A DNA stretch of 12,225 nucleotides from Chlorobiales bacterium (GTDB lineage Bacteria; Bacteroidota; Chlorobiia; Chlorobiales; Chlorobiaceae). Where the stretch lies: the NCBI GenBank assembly GCA_022360415.1, contig JAKSDB010000365.1, positions 1 through 12,225 on the forward strand. The letters run 5' to 3'. The notes under the pieces were generated by a model. It was not told the DNA's origin, searched no databases, and saw nothing but the letters and a program-made list of their open reading frames with translations. This document shows, piece by piece, positions 7,258-12,225 of this stretch (the first letter of the stretch is position 1; every line of letters begins with the position of its first letter). A program made the translations under genes and the position numbers.

Positions 7258-7475
7258 GTGACGGGACTTACGTACAGTTACACATCAGATCCTCACCGGA
7301 CAGGTTCAAGTCGAATAACTATGGACCGTCGCAATCAAGTTCAGAACTCATGAATCCGAGGTCGAGGAATTATGATAATGACAGCGCGCCAAACTACCTT
7401 GATAGTTATTCGGATGATGACTTGATAGGTGATGAAGTGGATTCGAATCCGTATGGGAGAGAAAGATATTTTTGA
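7258..7475 (+). pseudogene. Possible small acidic ORF broken by a frameshift
   Basis: GTG at 7258, preceded by AGGA, opens a frame reading VTGLTYSYTSDPHRTGSSR that soon stops. A second frame takes over with NNYGPSQSSSELMNPRSRNY and continues to a TGA at 7473-7475, ending in EVDSNPYGRERYF. From the ATG at 7350 this second frame alone gives 41 residues. The two halves share a Ser/Asn/Asp/Tyr-rich composition, so a single frameshifted gene is plausible. No domain is recognised. It ends 34 bases before the SLATT-like gene. Confidence 0.3.
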
Positions 7476-7496
7476 GATAGTATAAACATGACACAA

Positions 7497-7502
7497 AAGG
7501 AG
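7497..7502 (+). promoter_or_regulatory. Shine-Dalgarno of the first SLATT-like gene
   Basis: AAGGAG lies seven bases before the ATG at 7510. It supports that start over the internal Met codon at 7537. A TATAAA word at 7480-7485 could be a -10 element, but no matching -35 is clear. Confidence 0.6.
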
Positions 7503-7509
7503 ATCATCT

Positions 7510-8016
7510 ATGCTAATAATAGGCTCAACGTTGTTCATGCCGGCAGCGCCTCCGCCGCCGGATTTTAGCAGTGAAAACAAAGATATGCCTGATGCACTTA
7601 AACGAGAACTCAGGAAGATTTATCATTGGGCAGATGACAATAAAAAAGAATCAAGAAGGGATGAATTAAAATTTTGGGCTCTCAAGCTTCCTGCCACACT
7701 GATTGCTGCAAGTTCTGGTATTACATCACACTTTGATATATCATTGATTAGTACAATTTTGGCATCGATTGCAAGTGTGTTAGTTGTTATTGATGGGGTT
7801 GTACGTCCCGGTAAGCTTCGTGATTTACATCACTATGCTCATTTCGAATTGTGTGAGCTTGCAGATGAGGTTTCTTCCGAATGGTCAAAAGAAGTTCTTA
7901 ATGGGGTAAAAGCTGAAAATACAATTGCAACAGAATTAATGGAGAAGATAAAAGATCAAAAGCGCAGGATTTCAAAATATCTCAAACAAAACGAAGCCCC
8001 ATTATTTAACCAGTAA
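7510..8016 (+). CDS. SLATT-like 2-TM membrane protein
   Basis: This 168-residue protein has a short N-terminal part with a PPPP run and a charged helix (about 26-52). The core follows: FWALKLPA leading into TM1 (about 56-72), a short turn, TM2 (about 79-96), then IDGVVRPGKLRDLHHYAHFE with His107, Ala110 and Glu113. A C-terminal helix ends KRRISKYLKQNEA. Two adjacent TM segments followed by an amphipathic helix with a spaced His/Ala/Glu pattern match SLATT (SMODS and SLOG-associating 2-TM effector) proteins, also annotated DUF4231-like. SLATT proteins are predicted membrane-perforating effectors in nucleotide-signal defence systems. It aligns without gaps to the core of the protein at 9385-10140. 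No cyclase partner is seen nearby. Confidence 0.65.
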   Translation: MLIIGSTLFMPAAPPPPDFSSENKDMPDALKRELRKIYHWADDNKKESRRDELKFWALKLPATLIAASSGITSHFDISLISTILASIASVLVVIDGVVRPGKLRDLHHYAHFELCELADEVSSEWSKEVLNGVKAENTIATELMEKIKDQKRRISKYLKQNEAPLFNQ

Positions 8017-8136
8017 TACCGAATAAACGGTTCTGCTTTTCAAGATTACAACTGCAAGAACTGCGTTGCTGAATTCGAGAGCAGAGAAGCGGCGATCCGG
8101 GCAGGGTATGTGCCATGCAAGGTGTGTCGGCCATAA
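8017..8136 (+). pseudogene. Ada-type zinc-motif remnant in-frame after the SLATT stop
   Basis: Directly after the TAA of the SLATT-like gene, in the same frame, 39 codons read to a second TAA. They include DYNCKNCVAEFESREAAI and AGYVPCKVCRP. The ending SREAAIRAGYVPCKVCRP closely follows the Ada-type metal-binding consensus (S/T-R-E-E-A-x-x-A-G-Y-x-P-C-K-x-C), with four cysteines as CxxC...CxxC. No start codon or upstream part of a host protein is visible. It is probably the 3' end of a lost gene, such as a nuclease or repair protein with a C-terminal Ada-like finger. A stop-interrupted tail of the SLATT protein is the alternative. Confidence 0.45.
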
Positions 8137-8168
8137 GATGACTTGATAAATAAATCAATTAGTGCTTA

Positions 8169-8888
8169 ATGGAGGATAAAGAAAAAACATCCCAGGATAA
8201 TTTGCCTTTTCTTTCAGAGCCTTACTACAAGTCTCACAGGGCTTATGCTGGTGTTAGTGCATTATTGTTGGCATGGGAGCTTATCGGGATTACGGTGACA
8301 GGGAAACCCTTAGAGAATTATAATATTAGTTTAAAAAGTCCCGACGCATTTCCGCTTGTCTTGGTTGTTCTTGTTTTATATTTCATGTTTAAGATCACAA
8401 TTGAATGGCATCATTGTGACGATTATAGAAGAGAATCATTGCCAGCTAAAATAGATTTTTATTTTTCTCATGTGATAGGCTTTTTATCGATTTTATTATA
8501 TGGTGTTCAGCAAGCAATCGAATTCCAAGTTTTTGATCTGATTACAGTAGATATACAGATGGATGTTTTATTAATGATTGTTGCTATTATTTCTTTTGGC
8601 TTTTTTGTGCGTTTTGTTAGAGCAAAAACTCGTAAAAATATCTTTTTCTATGAAAAGTTTAACAATGGTATTATTGCATTATTATATCCTTCTGTGTTTT
8701 TTGTATTAATTATTCTTGATTTTTTTAAATATGTTGATATAAGTTTTGCTTCTTTATATGTTTATTTGATTTTTATGTTGGGGTATTTTGTTTTTTTTGT
8801 TTTAGTGAAGCGTATAATAGAAAAAGCTGTGGAAGGAGAAAGGCTTATGTCGGATTTTTTCAATAATAGGTATAAACAAACTGAATAG
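8169..8888 (+). CDS. AT-rich multi-pass membrane protein, function unknown
   Basis: This 239-residue integral membrane protein has about six TM segments (roughly 26-44, 60-78, 97-115, 131-150, 166-186, 192-214). Between TM2 and TM3 lies a conserved-looking polar motif, IEWHHCDDYRRES, and after TM4 a basic loop RAKTRKN. I recognise no named family. The gene is much richer in A and T than the core genes, with many TTT, ATT and TTA codons, suggesting recent transfer. The ATG at 8169 has no evident Shine-Dalgarno, and TTGATA at 8145-8150 could be part of a promoter. It follows the SLATT-like gene by 152 bases on the same strand and may be co-expressed with it. Confidence 0.7.
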   Translation: MEDKEKTSQDNLPFLSEPYYKSHRAYAGVSALLLAWELIGITVTGKPLENYNISLKSPDAFPLVLVVLVLYFMFKITIEWHHCDDYRRESLPAKIDFYFSHVIGFLSILLYGVQQAIEFQVFDLITVDIQMDVLLMIVAIISFGFFVRFVRAKTRKNIFFYEKFNNGIIALLYPSVFFVLIILDFFKYVDISFASLYVYLIFMLGYFVFFVLVKRIIEKAVEGERLMSDFFNNRYKQTE

Positions 8889-9159
8889 CACCCGCTCCGC
8901 TCAGTGCCCTCCTGTTTGTTCGTCTTGCTCCTTTACCGCTATACGCCCCTCTTGCTCCGGACGATCGGGGCAGAAACCCGGCGGGTACGCCGGTTACAGC
9001 CCCTTTGTGCTGTTCACGCTCGAGGGATTCCTTCCCGTCCTTCGCATGCTGCTTTCCTTCCTTGATCCACTGGTAAAACGTCTCCCTCGATATGCCAGCC
9101 AGAAGGCATGCATCTTTCTTGAACAGCCCTTCGCCTATGTGACGGAGTATCTTGTTCAC
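8860..9159 (-). pseudogene. Truncated HTH gene (phage regulator/small-terminase type)
   Basis: The minus-strand frame reads NKILRHIGEGLFKKDACLLA and GISRETFYQWIKEGKQH. This is a clear helix-turn-helix of the type found in phage small terminase subunits and related DNA-binding proteins. Upstream codons stay open (KGQDNYKCSKTRV before the GTG at 9159), matching the lead-in of that family, but no good start is found there. After about SLEREQHKG, near 9000, the reading becomes Gly/Arg/Ala-rich and enters the GC-rich patch shared with 5898. The rest of the protein therefore seems lost. The frame stops only inside the 3' end of the neighbouring membrane protein gene, another sign it is not intact. 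Confidence 0.6.
8896..8929 (+). repeat. Diverged direct repeat, copy 2 (partner at 5898)
   Basis: It starts eight bases after the membrane-protein stop and shares 28 of 34 bases with 5898-5931. A hairpin, AACCCGGCG and CGCCGGTT with one bulged base (8975-8995), follows in the same GC-rich patch. Confidence 0.55.
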
Positions 9160-9384
9160 TCTTGTCTTAGAGCACTTGTAATTGTCTTGGCCCTTCTTTC
9201 CCGTGTGGAGGTAAGTGAGTTGATAAATATGGTAAAATATAGGAAAGATTCTTTTGGGGTGAAAAAGGGCAGGAGAGGGGTATTCTTTGTAATGACTTCG
9301 GCGACCTTCAGACCTTATAACGCTGAGTTCAGTCGCATACGAGCGAACGATCTTGTTACACCCTGTATGGGGGGGATCGGCAGT
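9160..9384. other. Spacer without a supported gene
   Basis: Apart from the open upstream codons of the truncated HTH gene (to about 9245 on the minus strand), I see no gene, RNA or clear terminator. A plus-strand ORF crossing it is antisense to the HTH fragment. Confidence 0.5.
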
Positions 9385-10140
9385 CTATCGGTCCGTAACT
9401 CCTAGACTTGTCTCAGCGTCCGTGACATATTTGTCAATCCGTGTTCGCTCACGTTGGATGAAATCAAGGATCTTCGCGGTAGCCTCCTCCTTTGGTGTGG
9501 TGTTATCCAATTGTGCCTGCCGCCATTTTCCTATAGCATCGTGTTGCAGTCTGCGTGCCTCGTTCGCCGCACGCTTGTGAACGTTATGAAGCCGCCCACC
9601 TGGAAACAGAGCATCAATCCCAACACAGAACGCTGTGACGACGCCGAGGACGATGACGACACTGCCGTAGCCAAGTGATTGGAACGCTGCAACACTCACG
9701 GATGCAAATATTGCAGGAATTTTTAGTGCCCAGAAGCGCGCGAAGTCTCGTTTAGCCAGACGGCTGTTGTCGAGAATCCATGTCTCCAAAACATCGATTT
9801 GTTCTTGAATAATATCATCTGTGTCTATTGCGGCGTCCTGTGGCCCGTCACCTCGCAATTGTGGATGCGCTGTTTCTTCAACTGCATTTCCTTCCGTAAG
9901 GGGTGCAGGCGGCGACGTAGGCCGTTGCGAGGCCTCTGAAGTACGGTTGTGGGCTAAACCGGTTACATCCACGCCGGTTTTGTTTTTTAGACGCTCCGCC
10001 GCCCGAGACAAATTCTCGATTTGCCTTTTCACCTTACCTGGACTCGGTAGTAGGTCGCGTTTTCTGTCGTCCTTTTCAAAGGCACCCTCTTCCTTGGCGA
10101 TTTGAGCAGCCTTTCTGAGAAAGTCATCAAAACCAGGCAT
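9385..10140 (-). CDS. SLATT-like 2-TM protein with long N-terminal extension
   Basis: This 251-residue protein has a soluble N-terminal half: charged helices (about 1-55), a Pro/Ser/Thr-rich linker (about 65-105), and a helix IIQEQIDVLETWILD (about 110-124). The membrane core follows: FARFWALKIPA into TM1 (about 139-154), then TM2 (about 160-179). Next is IDALFPGGRLHNVHKRAANE with His188, Ala191 and Glu194, and a C-terminal helix ending RTRIDKYVTDAE. From FW to this Glu it aligns gap-free with the protein at 7510. I use the ATG at 10140 because GGGGAGG lies seven bases upstream; the ATG at 10182 lacks a good site. The base composition is near that of the core genes and unlike the AT-rich gene at 8169. 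No enzyme partner is adjacent. Confidence 0.65.
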   Translation of the reverse strand: MPGFDDFLRKAAQIAKEEGAFEKDDRKRDLLPSPGKVKRQIENLSRAAERLKNKTGVDVTGLAHNRTSEASQRPTSPPAPLTEGNAVEETAHPQLRGDGPQDAAIDTDDIIQEQIDVLETWILDNSRLAKRDFARFWALKIPAIFASVSVAAFQSLGYGSVVIVLGVVTAFCVGIDALFPGGRLHNVHKRAANEARRLQHDAIGKWRQAQLDNTTPKEEATAKILDFIQRERTRIDKYVTDAETSLGVTDR

Positions 10141-10200
10141 GTTGCTGCCTCCCCGATTGTGGCCGTTGCAGGCGCGCTGCACACGCCTGCAACATTATTT

Positions 10201-10228
10201 ATTATCTGCACTACAGAATTTCATGCAA
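10201..10228 (-). promoter_or_regulatory. Candidate promoter of the second SLATT-like gene
   Basis: On the minus strand TTGCAT (10228-10223) and GATAAT (10206-10201) are 16 bases apart, about 60 bases before the ATG at 10140. The -10 is one base off consensus and the -35 is weak. Confidence 0.4.
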
Positions 10229-10258
10229 TCCTAAAAGAATAGATATCCCCCATACTTC

Positions 10259-10283
10259 TTATGCGGTAACCGCATAATTTTTT
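10259..10283 (+). terminator. Palindrome with T-run: terminator or operator
   Basis: TTATGCGGT and ACCGCATAA form a perfect inverted repeat around a single A (10259-10277), followed on the plus strand by six T residues. It has the form of an intrinsic terminator, yet no plus-strand gene ends here. It lies 31 bases upstream of the candidate promoter of the minus-strand SLATT-like gene, so it may instead be a regulator-binding palindrome. Confidence 0.5.
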
Positions 10284-10320
10284 CACTAATTAATCTTTAT
10301 CTTTCCTCGACATCTCTTCA

Positions 10321-10355
10321 CAATTTCGCCATATCTGCCGTAAAAAGCAAGCATA
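10321..10355 (+). repeat. 35-bp direct repeat, copy 2
   Basis: This copy runs from CAATTTCGCCATATCTGCCG to CAAGCATA and matches 6622-6656 at 32 of 35 positions, 3.7 kb apart. On the minus strand it lies upstream of the second SLATT-like gene. On its other side is a GC-rich patch and the integrase remnant. Confidence 0.75.
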
Positions 10356-10516
10356 ACGTTCCCGCTTCGCTCCGCCCGACAGCTCGTACGCTCACGCCAG
10401 GAGCCGGGCGCATGGCTCCGCTCCGCTTACCACCGAGGCGATACCGGACGATGTGCAAAAAGCTTTTTTGCATGCAGCCTTGCCTGAGTTGCCCGCGCAA
10501 GCGTCGCCCCTTCGGC
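10356..10516. other. GC-rich scar between repeat and integrase remnant
   Basis: No gene is supported. CGCTCCG-type words resemble the patches at 5800 and 8890. A near-palindrome, TGCAAAAAGCTTTTTTGCA, lies at 10454-10472. Homology to the integrase ends near 10545, where this unrelated sequence takes over. Confidence 0.45.
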
Positions 10517-10983
10517 TCATTGCGCTTTGTGTCGGTCCGCATATATGTCGTGAGAGTCGGACTTGTAGCTCTCAAGAAAGTCCATGTCAATCGAAGAAAA
10601 GGGGAGAGGCCTTTGGCCGACATATTGTTTCAAAGCATTCTGGACGGTGAACCAGACAACTGCAACATGTCCTTTTCGCAGCTTACGTTTCGAATCGATA
10701 TATTCCAGCAGATCGTTATCTTGGCCTTTGCCATTCATGAAAGAATGGTCTCCCTTAAGTACCATAGATATATCCGGGATTTGACCGATTCTGCCAAGGC
10801 ATGCTTTTCGCGGTTCTCTTTCCGCTCAATGGAGGTTTTTGGCTTGGCGTGGAGATAGAGGCCCAATGTGTAGAAGCGTACTTTTTTGTTTTTCACCGGG
10901 TCGGGGATAGGAGGGGAGAAGTCGAGCTGAAGAGAATAGCGTTTTCCGGCACTAATAAGCCGCTTTCTTAGTTTTACATTCAT
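10517..10983 (-). pseudogene. Tyrosine integrase, frameshifted and truncated
   Basis: The minus strand from the ATG at 10983 encodes MNVKLRKRLISAGKRYSLQL, then DFSPPIPDPVKNKKVRFYTL, GLYLHAKPKT and HALAESVKS. This is the arm-binding N-terminal domain of Bacteroidota/Chlorobi-type tyrosine recombinases. The frame shifts near 10760. The next frame continues with NDLLEYIDSKRKLRKG, VQNALKQYVG and IDMDFLESYK, the SAM-like core-binding domain. After FLESYK the homology ends in the GC-rich scar. The whole catalytic domain with its Arg/His/Arg/Tyr residues is missing, so the protein cannot recombine DNA. It is evidence that a mobile element once inserted here. No tRNA gene is visible as a target. Confidence 0.8.
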
Positions 10984-11062
10984 GGTTTTGCTGTTGTTGA
11001 CTCATGTTACAAATATGATACAAAAAACAGCGAAACGGTGAGATACTCAGAGATACATATTT

Positions 11063-11090
11063 ATCATGCGACCTTCAGAAAGGTCATGAT
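11063..11090. repeat. Inverted repeat between integrase remnant and protease gene
   Basis: ATCAT plus GACCTT pair with AAGGTC plus ATGAT around CAGA, with a two-base GC bulge in the left arm. No T-run follows on the plus strand beyond an AT-rich stretch. It may be an operator or a weak terminator. Confidence 0.4.
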
Positions 11091-11153
11091 TATAATTAGT
11101 TAGCGATGAGTGTGAGTTAGTTTGTTTCTCAGTGCCTTTCAGGATAGAACAAA

Positions 11154-11159
11154 TATAAT
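11154..11159 (+). promoter_or_regulatory. Candidate -10 box for the protease gene
   Basis: A perfect TATAAT lies 57 bases before the ATG at 11217. No good -35 is found at 16-18 bases upstream. Confidence 0.3.
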
Positions 11160-11216
11160 ATATTTGCATTCTCATTCAAGGATGTGTTTCCAGCACAATG
11201 CCGGCAAAAATTACAG

Positions 11217-12225
11217 ATGTTGAGACGAGTTGAAAAATATACAGTTGTAATCGTTGCTGTTCTGATTTCTTCAGCGGCCCTGTTTACCGCGGCGCTGTCG
11301 AAAACAGCATCGATTCCCCCTGCGGATATTTTTTTCAAACCCACGCCTGTTCAGGAAGAGGCGGAAAGGTATCTAAGCCGTTACCTCATGCAGTATCATT
11401 TCCGGAGAGTTTCCGTTAATGATTCTCTCTCTCAGGAGGTTCTCTCACGATTTCTCGATCAGCTTGACGAAACACGGACGTACTTTGTCTCGTCTCAGGT
11501 CGATTCATTTAAGAAGGAGATCGGGAGTATCATTGATGACGAGTTTCTGGCAGGGAGAGCCGATGCAGGGTTCAGGGTATATAACATGTTCCTGAAACAG
11601 GCCAAAAAGAAAATGCGTTTCATGATCGATCTGCTCGATACCGCCCGTTTCGACTTCAGCGTAAATGAGACCTTTGTCCTGAAAAGAAAAGAAGCGCCCT
11701 GGCCAGTCGAGGAGGCAGAGCTTCAAGATCAATGGAGGAAGGAGGCGAAATACCAGCTCCTTAATCTCAGGTTTTCGGGTGAAGAGCCCGATGAAAGTCC
11801 CCGGGAGGTGCTTTTGAAGAGATACAGGAACCGTCTTTCCCTGCTTGAGCAGCAAAGCGAAGAAGATGCTTTCCGCGCATTTAACTATGCGTTGACCACA
11901 TCGTTTGATCCTCATACCAACTATTTTTCTCCTCTTGATTATCAGAACTTTCAGATTGATATGAGCCGCTCTCTTGAAGGGATAGGCGCAAAACTTCAGA
12001 CCGAGAACGAGTATACGGTTGTAAACGAGATTATTCCCGGAGGGCCTGCTTTCAAAGGAGAGATGCTCAAGAAGGGGGACAGGATCATCGGTGTCGGTCA
12101 GGACACGAAGGGTGAAATCGTTGATATTGTGGGGTGGAGAATAAACGATGTTGTCAAGCTGATCCGCGGAAAGAAAGGATCGGTCGTACGTTTGAAAACA
12201 CTGCCTGTGAGCCAGGGAAACAAAG
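11217..12225 (+). CDS. Carboxy-terminal processing (tail-specific) protease, 5' part
   Basis: This is a periplasmic serine protease of the S41/Prc type that trims C-termini of exported proteins. The first 336 residues are in the window. Residues 1-28 form a signal peptide or anchor (MLRRVEK, then VVIVAVLISSAALFTAAL). The Prc-type N-terminal helical domain follows (about 45-245), with LSRFLDQLDETRTYF (76-90) and TSFDPHTNYFSPLDY (228-242). A PDZ domain covers about 250-328 (SLEGIGAKLQ, EIIPGGPAFKGEMLKKGDRI). The catalytic Ser/Lys domain lies beyond the window end. ATG 11217 is chosen because it gives the signal peptide directly; its Shine-Dalgarno is weak. The gene is oriented away from the island and looks like conserved core sequence. 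Confidence 0.9.
   Translation, partial: MLRRVEKYTVVIVAVLISSAALFTAALSKTASIPPADIFFKPTPVQEEAERYLSRYLMQYHFRRVSVNDSLSQEVLSRFLDQLDETRTYFVSSQVDSFKKEIGSIIDDEFLAGRADAGFRVYNMFLKQAKKKMRFMIDLLDTARFDFSVNETFVLKRKEAPWPVEEAELQDQWRKEAKYQLLNLRFSGEEPDESPREVLLKRYRNRLSLLEQQSEEDAFRAFNYALTTSFDPHTNYFSPLDYQNFQIDMSRSLEGIGAKLQTENEYTVVNEIIPGGPAFKGEMLKKGDRIIGVGQDTKGEIVDIVGWRINDVVKLIRGKKGSVVRLKTLPVSQGNK

Noticed and set aside
9007..9405. 132-codon plus-strand ORF
   Set aside because: It is antisense to the recognisable HTH fragment and overlaps the end of the second SLATT-like gene.
10141..10182. Upstream start of the second SLATT-like protein (ATG at 10182)
   Set aside because: A GGGGAGG ribosome binding site is correctly spaced for the ATG at 10140, and none precedes 10182.
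10412..10858. 148-codon plus-strand ORF
   Set aside because: It is antisense to the integrase remnant and lacks protein-like features.
5800..11000. CRISPR array or tRNA attachment target in the island
   Set aside because: I saw no regularly spaced repeats and no cloverleaf-type sequence. Only pairwise repeats are present.

Overview
The window looks like part of a green sulfur bacterium (Chlorobiaceae) chromosome. This rests on the resemblance of the housekeeping proteins and on a Bacteroidota/Chlorobi-type integrase fragment, so it is inference, not a database match. The two ends carry conserved core genes. The middle (about 5.8 to 11.0 kb) is an accessory island of membrane proteins, gene remnants and repeats.

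Left core (1-5578). The 3' part of a polyphosphate kinase gene (ppk1) overlaps rpiB by ATGA. After a short gap come a CBS-pair protein with an ACT-like tail, a strong terminator, an M20-type amidohydrolase and a second hairpin. A class II fructose-bisphosphate aldolase gene follows on the minus strand. These serve phosphate storage, the pentose phosphate/Calvin-type sugar phosphate pool, amide hydrolysis and gluconeogenesis/glycolysis.

Island (about 5800-11000). A GC-rich patch and a probable fragment of group II intron domain I lead into a minus-strand gene for a TM/coiled-coil/TM protein. Next come a decayed minus-strand gene, a possible broken small acidic ORF, and a 2-TM SLATT-like protein. 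In-frame after its stop codon lies an Ada-type zinc-motif remnant. Then come a very AT-rich multi-pass membrane protein, a truncated HTH gene, and a second, longer SLATT-like protein on the minus strand. A frameshifted and truncated tyrosine integrase closes the island. A 35-bp direct repeat (32/35 identical) lies at 6622 and 10321. It is either an element boundary or a shared upstream element of two minus-strand membrane-protein genes.

Right core (11217-end). The N-terminal 336 codons of a carboxy-terminal processing (tail-specific) protease run off the window.

The main point of interest is the pair of divergent SLATT-like proteins. They align without gaps over the 2-TM core and lie convergent around a multi-pass membrane protein. 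Such 2-TM proteins are predicted membrane effectors of anti-phage systems, but no nucleotide cyclase, sensor or nuclease partner is visible here. Any defence role is therefore inference.
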